Below are positions 17,766 through 25,999 of a stretch of 64,000 nt of DNA, piece by piece. The notes under the pieces are model-generated. The model was not told the origin of the DNA. It was given only the letters and a program-made list of their open reading frames with translations, and did not search any database. The first letter of the stretch is position 1; each line of letters begins with the position of its first letter. A program made the translations under genes and the position numbers. Source of the DNA: Hathewaya massiliensis (GTDB lineage Bacteria > Bacillota > Clostridia > Clostridiales > Clostridiaceae); NCBI RefSeq assembly GCF_902143515.1, contig NZ_CABFVD010000001.1, forward strand, positions 248,001-312,000, in the 5' to 3' direction.

Positions 17766-18263
17766 CTACTTTAAAAGCTTTAAAAATAATGATTGTTGCC
17801 ATTTTAAGTCTTGAAATTCGCTCAAATGTTCTACTTTAATAATTTCACACTCTATTTTAAGCAATTTTTCAAAATTAGGGATATTATTATTGACAATCAA
17901 CTCATAAGCAGCTGTTAATGCTTTCTTATACTCTATACTTAGAAATATTTTTTCTGACTCCATGGAATCTAATGTTGATTTTATATTGATTAAAACAATA
18001 TCTGAATTAGTTTCTAAATATAATTTGCAATATCTTAAGTATGTTTTATATGCTAAAATCATATCTTTTTTAACATCTAGAGAGTTTTTATTAAATATAA
18101 ATACTAATCCTTGATATACAACAATTCCTGTAAAAAAACGTTCAATATTTTCATATGAATTTTCAATTCTACAAAAATAACTTGTAATTATAACAAATAA
18201 AATAGCTACTAAAATAACTTCTATAACATAAACAATAAATTGATTTACATATTTCCTCCCCAT
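17766..18263 (-). CDS. Membrane-anchored protein, unknown
   Basis: A 165-residue protein with two hydrophobic segments near the N-terminus (YVIEVILVAILFVIITSYF at about 12-30, and FFTGIVVYQGLVFIF at about 43-57), followed by a roughly 100-residue helical soluble part. I recognise no family. It pairs with the membrane protein at 18316-18738, 52 bp upstream, in an accessory slot of the prophage. An effector or exclusion role is possible but not shown. Confidence 0.5.
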   Translation of the reverse strand: MGRKYVNQFIVYVIEVILVAILFVIITSYFCRIENSYENIERFFTGIVVYQGLVFIFNKNSLDVKKDMILAYKTYLRYCKLYLETNSDIVLINIKSTLDSMESEKIFLSIEYKKALTAAYELIVNNNIPNFEKLLKIECEIIKVEHLSEFQDLKWQQSLFLKLLK

Positions 18264-18315
18264 AAGTATAATCCCTTCATTTTTATATTTTATTGTTAAT
18301 TTGATAAAAATAACT

Positions 18316-18738
18316 TTAAGATAGGCTTTTGCCTTTTCTTTCTTCTTTATATCTTTTAATCATCTCTTGTAAAAAAGTATAATATTTATTATAATTATTA
18401 GATTTTATCACAGCTATACTTAAAACAATAAGTATAACTAATAAAGCACCTAAAAAAATATATGTTATACCACTCTTTTCATATAAAGCTGCTATTATAC
18501 CTAAAATGAAAGTTAAAAGAGGTAATATCGACATTGCTATACTTAACCCATTAATATCAACTATCTCAACCTTTATCATTGTCTCTATATCCTCTATTTC
18601 TTTATCATTCTTTTTATCTAACCAATTAAAAATATTTTCTCTTAATAGCGTCATGCTAGGTTCAAACTTTTCAAATTCATATTTAAATCTACATATATCA
18701 ATATAGTTAGTCTTATAAATCTTAAAAATCTTTCTCAT
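18316..18738 (-). CDS. Two-helix membrane protein, unknown
   Basis: A 140-residue protein with an N-terminal cytoplasmic-like part of about 60 residues, two transmembrane segments (LSIAMSILPLLTFILGIIAA and YIFLGALLVILIVLSIAVI) and a basic tail ending YKEERKGKSLS. No family is recognised. With the neighbouring membrane protein it forms a two-gene module on the lytic-gene strand. Confidence 0.5.
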   Translation of the reverse strand: MRKIFKIYKTNYIDICRFKYEFEKFEPSMTLLRENIFNWLDKKNDKEIEDIETMIKVEIVDINGLSIAMSILPLLTFILGIIAALYEKSGITYIFLGALLVILIVLSIAVIKSNNYNKYYTFLQEMIKRYKEERKGKSLS

Positions 18739-18863
18739 AAAACCACCTCATATATTTATCGATGATTATATGCTTTTCTTTATATTTCTAACTACTAAAA
18801 TGATAATACAAGATTACCTCACCTTTATATCTTATTTATATCTGATCTGACCTGTTTTCATTA

Positions 18864-18894
18864 AAAAAGAGCCCTATTATGAGCTCTTTTTTTA
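18864..18894 (-). terminator. Terminator after the DUF3892-like gene
   Basis: AAAAAAGAGC pairs with GCTCTTTTTT around a short loop, with T-runs on both strands. It lies just downstream of the stop at 18899 on the minus strand. Confidence 0.65.
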
Positions 18895-18898
18895 TTAA

Positions 18899-19195
18899 TT
18901 AGTATTGTTCAATATTATCAAGGTTATCACACTTTTTACCATTTGCCTTAGTTTTAATGTATTTTTTACCTTCTATTGTTTCTGTTATCACTTTTGCACC
19001 AAGTTCATACTTTCCTGAACTATTTTTATAAATAGTATATATAGTCTTATTTCCTTGATCAATATCGTAAACAACTTCTTCTCTAGTCTTTTCTTTTTTA
19101 TTAGTTAAGATAGTTGAAATATAAAATGTACATGTTTTTACAGTTTTTATTATATCATTTTCTTGATGAACTGAATAAATATAATAATCAGCCAT
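18899..19195 (-). CDS. DUF3892 domain protein
   Basis: A 98-residue protein starting MADYYIYSV after AAGGAGG. It fits DUF3892: EVVYDIDQGNKTIYTIYKNS in the middle and GKKYIKTKANGKKCDNL near the end, where the family carries its YIRT...DNL block. Function is unknown; similar genes are common in clostridial prophages and accessory regions. It is followed by its own terminator. Confidence 0.65.
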   Translation of the reverse strand: MADYYIYSVHQENDIIKTVKTCTFYISTILTNKKEKTREEVVYDIDQGNKTIYTIYKNSSGKYELGAKVITETIEGKKYIKTKANGKKCDNLDNIEQY

Positions 19196-19317
19196 ATATA
19201 TCATCCTCCTTAATGTAACCATTTCTACATATTAGAAGATTTCCCTTTATATTTCGTTCGTTCTTTTTCTATATAACTCTCATTAAAAGGAATTTTTTAA
19301 TATTAAAACCATTAAAC

Positions 19318-19527
19318 TCACTTCTGCCTAATAGCTCCATTAATTCTCCTATAGCTTCTCTCATTCATACATTCCTTAAGATTATCAGCTATATTTTCTC
19401 TTTTAACTTTCCTGGAACTACAATAAGGACACACTAAGTATCCTTTCATATTTCCTAAATCCTCTGATAATAGTACAAATTCTTTTCCACAAGTGCAGCA
19501 CTTATAACTTGTATAAATACTTAGCAT
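19318..19527 (-). CDS. Small zinc-ribbon protein
   Basis: A 69-residue protein with CCTCGKEF and CPYCSSRKV, a CxxC...CxxC zinc ribbon, and a basic C-terminus. Small proteins of this type are frequent in clostridial phages. The precise role is unknown. It sits 15 bp downstream of the Dam-type methylase gene. Confidence 0.6.
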   Translation of the reverse strand: MLSIYTSYKCCTCGKEFVLLSEDLGNMKGYLVCPYCSSRKVKRENIADNLKECMNERSYRRINGAIRQK

Positions 19528-19542
19528 ATCCTCACATCCTTT

Positions 19543-20298
19543 TTAATAATTAGTTATAATTAATTCTTTATACTTTCCTCTTGCTTTCTGTTCTTTAGAT
19601 ACAGAATAATTAACTTCAACTTCTTTTATTTTAAAGCCTTTATACCATTCTCTAACCTTTTCATGGTCATTTATAGTTAATAAAAACTTTCCTCTTAAAT
19701 TTATAAGATTATCTCTTAATAACAGATGTTCTTTTTCTCCAAACTCATTACCATACCCTGTTGTTTCAAAATACGGTGGATCTGCAAAGAAAAAGCTATG
19801 TTTTCTATCATACTTTTCAATAACCTTTTCAAAACTTAAATTTTCTACATAAGTATTTCTAAGCCTTCCTTTTATATCTCCTAGAACTCCTTTATAAAAT
19901 ATTTGTGGCGAAGGTCTAGTAGTGGTACCATAACCATAATTATTTCCTTTCCCTGCAAAACTTTGAGATATTAAATATAAAAACCTCACTGCTCTATGTA
20001 TGTCAGTAAGGTTTCCTATCTCAATATTTTTATATTCTTCAAACACATCTCTGCCTGAGAATTCATATTCTAGTTGTCTTTCTATTTCTGGAGCATGATA
20101 CTTAATGATTTTAAATAGGTTTATTAATTCCTTGTCTATATCATTTATAACCTCTATTTTTGAAGACTCTTTTCCAAAGTAAACCCATCCTGCTCCAAAG
20201 AATAACTCAACATAACAAATATGTTCTGGTATCATTTCTATTATTGTTTTTCTTAATTTACTTTTTCCGCCCATACGAGCTATTGGTGGCTTAAGCAT
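19543..20298 (-). CDS. DNA adenine methylase (Dam/D12 class)
   Basis: A 251-residue N6-adenine methyltransferase of the D12 class. It has the SAM-binding start PIARMGGKSKLRKTII, VELFFGAGWVYFGK, and the catalytic FADPPYFETTGYG. The target specificity cannot be read from the sequence. Phage orphan methylases protect phage DNA from host restriction or mark packaging and regulatory sites. No partner endonuclease is next to it. Confidence 0.88.
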   Translation of the reverse strand: MLKPPIARMGGKSKLRKTIIEMIPEHICYVELFFGAGWVYFGKESSKIEVINDIDKELINLFKIIKYHAPEIERQLEYEFSGRDVFEEYKNIEIGNLTDIHRAVRFLYLISQSFAGKGNNYGYGTTTRPSPQIFYKGVLGDIKGRLRNTYVENLSFEKVIEKYDRKHSFFFADPPYFETTGYGNEFGEKEHLLLRDNLINLRGKFLLTINDHEKVREWYKGFKIKEVEVNYSVSKEQKARGKYKELIITNY

Positions 20299-20356
20299 TT
20301 ATATCACTCCTAGTAATTTTTATTCTATTGGGTTAATTACACACCGCCACCAAATT

Positions 20357-20394
20357 AAAAACACTTAGCCTATACAATGTAAGCCAAGTGTTTT
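20357..20394. terminator. Hairpin upstream of the methylase gene
   Basis: AAAACACTT pairs with AAGTGTTTT, extended by GC pairs around the loop. It lies between the regulator at 20512 and the methylase at 20298, so it could end transcription of the upstream operon. Confidence 0.55.
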
Positions 20395-20464
20395 CTAAGT
20401 TTATCTTAAGGAGGTTGTCTTAAGAACTCATGATACTATAATAACTGATTTATTCTTTAATAAA

Positions 20465-20514
20465 GTATCAACTTAGTATCATAAGAGTATCACTTTCGTA
20501 TCATTTTAGTATCA
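20465..20514. repeat. Five GTATCA iterons with exact 11-bp period
   Basis: GTATCA occurs at 20465, 20476, 20487, 20498 and 20509, always 11 bp apart with variable 5-bp spacers. An inverted copy (TGATAC) is at 20431. The last copy contains the TGA stop of the upstream gene. One-turn spacing suggests cooperative binding of a protein on one DNA face. Confidence 0.75.
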
Positions 20515-21063
20515 TAAGTTAATTATCCTTTGAAAAACTAACATTTTGTATATATTTTTTAATATTTTATTTTTAGCTCTTTTAGCAGTTATCTCTGTTC
20601 CTTGATACATATCTACAGCTATCCAGGTTAATGTTTTCTCATTTTTATATCTATATTCTATAAACTTTTTAGATTCTTCATTTAATGTATCTAGATTATA
20701 TTCAATTTTATCTATTTCCCTTTGAAGTTCCCTATTATGCTTTTGTAATTCTAGTTTTTCTGCTAATAATTGAAGTACTTCTCTTTCCATCTTATTTATT
20801 TCTCCTATAATTTTTTCCTCAATCCCTCCTGAAGAAAATCCACCATTTACATTATCTTTTCTATAATCTATAGCCTTAAGATCTACTCTAATATTACAAT
20901 TTTTTAAATCATCTTCTATAGAACTTATTTGTTTTTCTATATTTTTTATCCTGTTTTTATTACTATCTATCCAATTTTTTTGTTTATAATACAACTTAAT
21001 TCTTTTCTCTGCCTCTTTTATTTGACAATCCTCTAAAGTTTCTATTCTCTTTTTATTATTCAT
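20512..21063 (-). CDS. Late-regulator-like protein: coiled coil plus sigma region 4-type HTH
   Basis: A 183-residue protein. Residues about 15-130 are predicted coiled coil. The C-terminal part (KKFIEYRYKNEKTLTWIAV, then EITAKRAKNKILKNIYKML) resembles sigma-70 region 4 HTH proteins of the RinA/ArpU type that activate late phage genes. The ATG at 21063 follows AGGAGG; an upstream in-frame ATG would include that site. It sits immediately upstream of the 11-bp iteron array, which is a plausible target. The regulatory role is inferred. Confidence 0.6.
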   Translation of the reverse strand: MNNKKRIETLEDCQIKEAEKRIKLYYKQKNWIDSNKNRIKNIEKQISSIEDDLKNCNIRVDLKAIDYRKDNVNGGFSSGGIEEKIIGEINKMEREVLQLLAEKLELQKHNRELQREIDKIEYNLDTLNEESKKFIEYRYKNEKTLTWIAVDMYQGTEITAKRAKNKILKNIYKMLVFQRIINL

Positions 21064-21089
21064 CCAACATCCTCCTAACATCTTATATG

Positions 21090-21168
21090 TATATAAAAAT
21101 AAAAAGCTACATGAATTATCTCACATAGCTCTTCTTAGCTTTAAACTATCCCTATTGATAGTTCACCT
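21090..21168. repeat. 79-bp direct repeat, copy 1
   Basis: Nearly identical to 22036-22114. It contains the hairpin AACTATC...GATAGTT and a longer imperfect stem around AGCTACATGA...TCACATAGCT. The two copies bracket the 21.2-22.0 kb segment. Confidence 0.75.
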
Positions 21169-21245
21169 AATTGTTTTGCATCAAATTCACCTTCTTTTTA
21201 CCAATTAAATATTATGATAAAATACTCTTAGAAGGAGCTGATTAG

Positions 21246-21872
21246 ATGCTAGACTACTTAAAAATTAATGCCGATACTGCTATTAAAATTTTAAGTATTA
21301 TAATAACTGCTATTACTACATATTTTGTTACAAAATACACTGCTAATAGACCTCGTAAACTTGAAATAAAAGACTTACAATTTAAAACTGTTTATCTCCC
21401 AATATATAAGCTTCTGTATAATGATCTAAATAAAAGAATTAATAAAGATACAGCATTAAAGTATGCTAATGAAATTAAAATAATATTATCCAATAACTTT
21501 GAACTAGCTTTCCCATAATTACATACTTTAAATGATTCATTTTTAGAAGCAATAACTTCTAATGGCGATTATCAATCTTTATTTTATAAAATCTGTTATC
21601 AGGTCAATCTTGACTATGAATTATTAAAACAAGCTTTAGGATATCCGTCTCAAACTTCCTTTTCAATATTTAAACGCATGAGTAGAAAAGATAAACTTAA
21701 AGAAATACTTGGCTGGTGTTGTGTTATTCAAATGTTTTCCAGTATCCTTCTTATTGTTATTCTTAGTAATACGATTAGCAAAATTAAATTAGTAAAATTT
21801 ATGATTATTAACGGTATAATTTTCTTTTACTTACTTTATTTAAATTCAAAGGTAAGGAGCATGGAATACTAA
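21246..21872 (+). pseudogene. Membrane protein gene split by an in-frame TAA
   Basis: Two open stretches, 21246-21518 and 21678-21872, lie in one frame separated only by a TAA at 21517-21519 region (stop ending the first stretch at 21518). Read through, the product has about 208 residues: an N-terminal transmembrane segment (KILSIIITAITTYFVTKY), a soluble helical middle (NDSFLEAITSNGDYQSLFYK) and two C-terminal transmembrane segments. It follows AGAAGGAG. A CAA-to-TAA change would explain the break. It is on the plus strand, opposite to the lytic genes, as expected for an accessory cargo gene. Confidence 0.6.
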
Positions 21873-22003
21873 TTTAAACTTTTGATATAAATTATTGCTA
21901 ATATAAAATAAAGTATTAAAGCTTCTAAATAACCAATTAATTCCGAAATTCCTATATAAATAGTTGTTACAATTATTGTGATAACTATTTCTTTTTTATT
22001 CAT
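21869..22003 (-). CDS. Small membrane protein, 44 residues
   Basis: It starts MNKKEIVITIIVTTIYIGIS after AGAAGGGTAAGA and has two hydrophobic stretches. It converges with the broken membrane gene, overlapping its end by 4 bp, and sits inside the segment bracketed by the 79-bp repeats. No family is recognised. Confidence 0.45.
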   Translation of the reverse strand: MNKKEIVITIIVTTIYIGISELIGYLEALILYFILAIIYIKSLN

Positions 22004-22035
22004 ATTCTTACCCTTCTTTCTACTTCATTTTTATC

Positions 22036-22114
22036 TATATAAAAATAAAAAGCTACATGAATTATTTCACATAGCTCTTCTTAGCTTTTAACTATCCCTA
22101 TTGATAGTTTACCT
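22036..22114. repeat. 79-bp direct repeat, copy 2
   Basis: Same orientation as 21090-21168, with only a few mismatches. It ends with AACTATCCCTATTGATAGTT. Confidence 0.75.
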
Positions 22115-22174
22115 TCATTGCTTTTTCTAAATCTTATTTTTTATTTTTAATACTTTAAATTTCTCCATTCTTCT

Positions 22175-23654
22175 AATTGAGCAAATTGCACAATTAGATT
22201 TTTAATATTTGTGAAAATGAGTTACTAAAAACACTAAAAAAGATAATAGCAAAGCTAAGCACTACCGTGCCTGTGGATAACTTATTATTTTTTGAAAGTT
22301 ATTTTATGCTACTTTCTTTAAGTCGTGAGGCTGATTGACTGCAATAGTACCTGCTACTAATGTAATACAATTTAATAAAGCAAATATTTTAGCCTTACGT
22401 ATTCCTGCGGAACGGATATTATCAGTACTCAGATATTCCTTTAAGAGAGAGTTACATCTCTCAACAGAGCTTCTTTTATTGTACAGATATTGCCATTCCT
22501 TTGAATCTCTTAAAGGATAACTATAAAATCTGTTATTTTTTTTATAATTTACTTTATGGCATAAACCATAGTTAGAATTACTACACCAACTCATCCCGTA
22601 CGGACAGTTTACTTTACTAACTGCATGAGGACATCTAAACTTTAAATAGTTTCCGTCCTTTCCCCAATATGTTAATGGATATCCAAGAGAACATATTGGA
22701 TGAAAATTTTCATTCATGCCTTCTGGAGGAGCATATGCTCCTCTAGTATTTAATGCTATTATAGGTTGAGCTTTAATAATATGAGTGATGTAATCATAGA
22801 CTTTTTTATAATCATAGCCTGAATCCATAATGTAATTTACTGATTTAAATGTTGAACCATAGGTATTTTTGAATTTAGCTATTAGTGGTAAAGCCATATC
22901 TCCATCATTATAACTAGCAGGGCTAAGTAATATACTTAATGGCAATTCACTTTTGCAGTCAGCAAGTATGTGTAATTTAAATCCAAACCACTTTATTTTA
23001 TTGCCATCTGTATCATTTTTAGCTCCCCAGTTAGGAGAGACTCCATCCTTTTTAAGTTTAGATGATGGTTTGGATTTTTCATAAGCATTTAACTTAGTAG
23101 AATCTATGGCAATATTTGTACCTTCAATAATATTTAATTCCTTTGCTTTCAATATAAGAGATTCAAAGTCTCTTTCAAGCTCATTAGAGCTAGAAATTTT
23201 ATCTAAAAATCTGCTAAATGTTGAAGCAGAAGGTGCACGATCCAAAACATTAATACCGCAGGTATATCTAAAAACAGGATCTGTTTCAAGTCTATCGACT
23301 AATTTTTTTATTGTTTTAATTTGCTCTAATTGCATTGCAATTAATGAATATAACAAAGTTAAAGAATCCCACCCTTTCGGGCCGCGCACAGCGCTTTTAG
23401 AAGATAAAAAATTTAAGATATTAGTAAAATTTAATTGAGCAAGAATCATCTCTAATTTTGTTTTTGGTTGATATTTTATAATTTCCTCAAAGGATAATAA
23501 ACATTGTTGTTGAATATACATAAGTGAGGTTCACTCCTTTCGTTGGTTATTTTGGTCGTACTTAATATATTCAACATTTGGGGGTGAATCTCCTTTTTGT
23601 GTTGAGAAAAATTTAGCTGTATCAACAATTAAAAATTATGAAATTTGCTCAATT
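22175..23654 (-). mobile_element. Insertion sequence with 20-bp imperfect terminal inverted repeats
   Basis: The left end AATTGAGCAAATTGCACAAT and the right end (complement) AATTGAGCAAATTTCATAAT match at 18 of 20 positions. They enclose one transposase gene. The flanks are consistent with a TA duplication (TA before ATTGAG, TA after CTCAAT), but so short a duplication is weak evidence. The element is about 1.48 kb. Confidence 0.75.
22304..23521 (-). CDS. Transposase, DUF772/DDE type (IS1182- or IS5-like)
   Basis: A 405-residue transposase with a DUF772-type N-terminal region (RGPKGWDSLTLLYSLIAMQL) and a DDE catalytic domain: Asp in NIAIDSTKLNAYEK, Asp in YIMDSGYDYKKVYDY and Glu in SSVERCNSLLKEYL. 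All three catalytic residues are present and the gene is not broken, so the copy may be active. The exact IS family needs a database comparison. Confidence 0.88.
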   Translation of the reverse strand: MYIQQQCLLSFEEIIKYQPKTKLEMILAQLNFTNILNFLSSKSAVRGPKGWDSLTLLYSLIAMQLEQIKTIKKLVDRLETDPVFRYTCGINVLDRAPSASTFSRFLDKISSSNELERDFESLILKAKELNIIEGTNIAIDSTKLNAYEKSKPSSKLKKDGVSPNWGAKNDTDGNKIKWFGFKLHILADCKSELPLSILLSPASYNDGDMALPLIAKFKNTYGSTFKSVNYIMDSGYDYKKVYDYITHIIKAQPIIALNTRGAYAPPEGMNENFHPICSLGYPLTYWGKDGNYLKFRCPHAVSKVNCPYGMSWCSNSNYGLCHKVNYKKNNRFYSYPLRDSKEWQYLYNKRSSVERCNSLLKEYLSTDNIRSAGIRKAKIFALLNCITLVAGTIAVNQPHDLKKVA

Positions 23655-23682
23655 AACAATATCTTTATATTATGAATAATTA

Positions 23683-23886
23683 CTACTTCAAACTACTTTT
23701 AAGTCCTATATTAATTGTCATATTTAATGCTCTAAAAATCTTATCTGCATTTTCAAGACTTATATTTCTTTCACCAGCTTCCCAATAATCAATTGATCTT
23801 GTTGTACAGCCCACAATTTTAGCTAATTGACTCTTAGAAATATTATACTTATTTCTTTCTTTTTTGATTATTTCTCCTATTTTCAT
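23683..23886 (-). CDS. XRE-family HTH regulator
   Basis: A 67-residue helix-turn-helix protein, MKIGEIIKKERNKYNISKSQ then LAKIVGCTTRSIDYWEAGER. An ATG nine codons upstream (23913) is possible, but GGGGAGG fits the shorter form better. It is divergent from the Abi-alpha gene and probably binds the CATG palindromes between them. Confidence 0.7.
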   Translation of the reverse strand: MKIGEIIKKERNKYNISKSQLAKIVGCTTRSIDYWEAGERNISLENADKIFRALNMTINIGLKSSLK

Positions 23887-23910
23887 ATTTTTATTGACTT
23901 CCTCCCCTTT

Positions 23911-23948
23911 CATGTACTACCATAATAATACATGAATTATTGTTCATG
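23911..23948. promoter_or_regulatory. Palindromic operators between XRE gene and Abi-alpha gene
   Basis: CATGAATTATTGTTCATG (23931-23948) is an inverted repeat CATGAA-N6-TTCATG. CATGTA at 23911 and TACATG at 23929 form a second, overlapping inverted pair. Sites like these fit a dimeric HTH repressor controlling both divergent genes. Confidence 0.55.
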
Positions 23949-23973
23949 ATTTTATATGAAAGGTGTTGATGCT

Positions 23974-24789
23974 ATGCTTAATAGTGTTGATAAATTTGCT
24001 GAAGCTACTGAAAAAGTTCTTGAAGTAGCTCCAAAATTATATGATGATGTAATACAACCTTCTGCTCAAGAGAGTGGAAAACTTCTAGGACGTATCCCAA
24101 GAGTAATTAACGCAGTTTTGGCCCCACTTGATATTTGGATTTTAAACAAAGAATATAATATTGAAGAAACTAAAAAACTTCTTGCTAAAAAACTAGAAAA
24201 TGTTTCTACGGAAAAAATAGTGCCCCCTGAACCATACGTTGCAGTTCCAGCTTTACAAGCTATTTCTTATTCAATGAATAATATTGAACTTAGAAACATG
24301 TATGCAAATTTACTTGCTAATTCAATGAATGTTGATGAAAAAGATAATGTTCATCCATCCTTCGTTGAAATCATCAAACAACTTTCTCCATTTGATGCAA
24401 ATTTATTAAAATTATTTTCTATAATGGGTCAATCTACAAAACCAAGCTACCCAATTATAAAATTACGTTCGCAAATAAGTAAGGAAGATTCCTCAGGAAT
24501 TGATCGAGTTTATCACATTCTTTCTCCTTCTTTTGGTATATCAATTAACAACTATATTCAATATTCTATTTCTATTGACAATTTAATAAGATTACATTTA
24601 GTAAAAGCTGATTACGATAGAAGCTTTGTTGATAAAACATATTACAATGATATCCTTAATAGTGATTTAGTAACAAAACTAAATCAAACATTACCAATTG
24701 CTCCAAATTACACCTATGTTAATGATAAAGAAGGTGTTTTAACTATAACTGATCTTGGTCAAGCCTTCATTAATATTTGTGTTTCTTAA
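23974..24789 (+). CDS. Abi-alpha family protein (DUF4393), putative abortive infection
   Basis: A 271-residue protein matching DUF4393/Abi-alpha along its length: LYDDVIQPSAQESGKLLGRI, VINAVLAPLDIWI, then VPALQAISYSMNNIELRNMY with NLLANSM, and PSFVEIIKQLSPFDANLLKL. Members are linked to abortive infection, but the mechanism is not established. The ATG at 23974 follows GAAAGGTG; an ATG six codons earlier is less likely. The gene runs against the lytic strand, has its own divergent regulator, and is next to an IS. It is probably lysogen cargo acting against other phages. Confidence 0.75.
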   Translation: MLNSVDKFAEATEKVLEVAPKLYDDVIQPSAQESGKLLGRIPRVINAVLAPLDIWILNKEYNIEETKKLLAKKLENVSTEKIVPPEPYVAVPALQAISYSMNNIELRNMYANLLANSMNVDEKDNVHPSFVEIIKQLSPFDANLLKLFSIMGQSTKPSYPIIKLRSQISKEDSSGIDRVYHILSPSFGISINNYIQYSISIDNLIRLHLVKADYDRSFVDKTYYNDILNSDLVTKLNQTLPIAPNYTYVNDKEGVLTITDLGQAFINICVS

Positions 24790-24793
24790 CATT

Positions 24794-24970
24794 TTAATTT
24801 AATTTTTTTATAAACTCTGCTACACCATCTGTGCAGCTTTCAATAATATCGTGTTTAAATTCTAAAAGTTTCTTATTTAAGAATATTATATTTGTTTTAA
24901 TAATTATTTGTACTGTAATAGTAGAAAAAGCAATACTTGCTATTACAGTATCCCAATTTATTCTATTCAT
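24794..24970 (-). CDS. Small membrane protein, 58 residues
   Basis: It starts MNRINWDTVIASIAFSTIT after AAGGAGG and has one N-terminal transmembrane segment followed by an amphipathic tail. It converges with the Abi-alpha gene, 4 bp apart. No family is recognised. Confidence 0.5.
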   Translation of the reverse strand: MNRINWDTVIASIAFSTITVQIIIKTNIIFLNKKLLEFKHDIIESCTDGVAEFIKKLN

Positions 24971-25008
24971 GATATTGCCTCCTTAAATTCTCATAAATTT
25001 TAAATTAC

Positions 25009-25713
25009 CTAATTACTTATATTTTCTGAAGCTAATAATGGCTCTTCCTTAACTTCACCTTCTGCAATTTTATCTGATATACTAAACATTTCACCATCTT
25101 CACAGCCTTTGTAATATACATCAGCATACCCTTTAAATTTAGTACGTGTACTTATTGTACGTTTAAAATTTATATTTTCATGTGCTTCAACCACTTCTGC
25201 ATCCTTAACAAGAACAAGTCCCCATTCCTGGTTTGCTTTTTGTTGTTCAAACATATAATTTAAACCTTTAATAAATCCTAATGCATAGTCATTTTCAAGC
25301 CCTTTAGTGCTATGACCATCTTTGGAATATTGATATCTTAATTTTCTTACCGAGCTGTTGATACAGTCTACCGCATACTCTAATACTATATTGCATACAA
25401 GTGTGTCTTCTTCTCTTCCGAAAAATGCAATTGTATGAGACCTTCTTGTTTTAAAATAATAGTAGCACCCAAAATTATCAGCTATTACCCCGGCTAATTT
25501 AGCTTTCCATTTAGCCTTAGTAAATGATACTGTACTTACTTTCTCTTTAATTGAATTATTGTATATCTTAAATTCTTTAACTTCCTTTAAAGAAAGTTTG
25601 TGCTTGGCAAGTAATTCTTGAGCTTTAAGCAATGAAGCTTTAGCTTCATGTTCATTATTGCTTTCACTTAGAGCTAAGAGTTTTTTTATTTTCTCAACAA
25701 CCTTTATATCCAT
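25009..25713 (-). CDS. DUF2786 domain protein
   Basis: A 234-residue protein. The N-terminal DUF2786 signature is KIKKLLALSESNNEHEAKAS followed by KAQELLAKHKLS. A larger C-terminal domain follows, with NFGCYYYF and DYALGFIKGLNYMFEQQKA. The family is frequent in phages and its function is unknown. The ATG at 25713 follows AAAGGAG; the 25 upstream codons lack a ribosome site of their own. It is the last gene of the leftward early operon. Confidence 0.75.
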   Translation of the reverse strand: MDIKVVEKIKKLLALSESNNEHEAKASLLKAQELLAKHKLSLKEVKEFKIYNNSIKEKVSTVSFTKAKWKAKLAGVIADNFGCYYYFKTRRSHTIAFFGREEDTLVCNIVLEYAVDCINSSVRKLRYQYSKDGHSTKGLENDYALGFIKGLNYMFEQQKANQEWGLVLVKDAEVVEAHENINFKRTISTRTKFKGYADVYYKGCEDGEMFSISDKIAEGEVKEEPLLASENISN

Positions 25714-25756
25714 ACTTTCTCCTTTCAAATAGTACACAATATCTACAAATTGTGAC

Positions 25757-25999
25757 CTATTTAAAGAACTTTTGTTTTGCTTTTTCAAGCAATTTAATAG
25801 TTTTATCTATACCCTCAATTGATTTTGGTATTGCAACATAACCTTCTGAATCATCTTCATTATTTATATCTTCAAGTATTAACCAACAATGATTATTTGA
25901 TGAAGAAGATATTTTTAATTCTAGTTCTTCATCTTTTATAACACTGGTTAAAACAACTTCTATTCCTGTATCCTCTATACCTCTTTCAATTGTACCCAT
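25757..25999 (-). CDS. Hypothetical early phage protein (80 residues)
   Basis: An acidic 80-residue protein, GTIERGIEDTGIEVVLTSV, with an ILEDINNEDDSEG stretch and a lysine-rich helical end. Its start overlaps the stop of the previous gene by 1 bp. No family is recognised. Confidence 0.5.
   Translation of the reverse strand: MGTIERGIEDTGIEVVLTSVIKDEELELKISSSSNNHCWLILEDINNEDDSEGYVAIPKSIEGIDKTIKLLEKAKQKFFK

Noticed and set aside
20431-20514. CRISPR-like array
   Set aside because: Repeats are only 6 bp and spacers 5 bp with fixed 11-bp period, far from CRISPR dimensions; no cas genes are near.
22304-23521. IS transposase as a broken remnant
   Set aside because: The gene has all three DDE residues, no internal stop, and matching terminal repeats at both ends.
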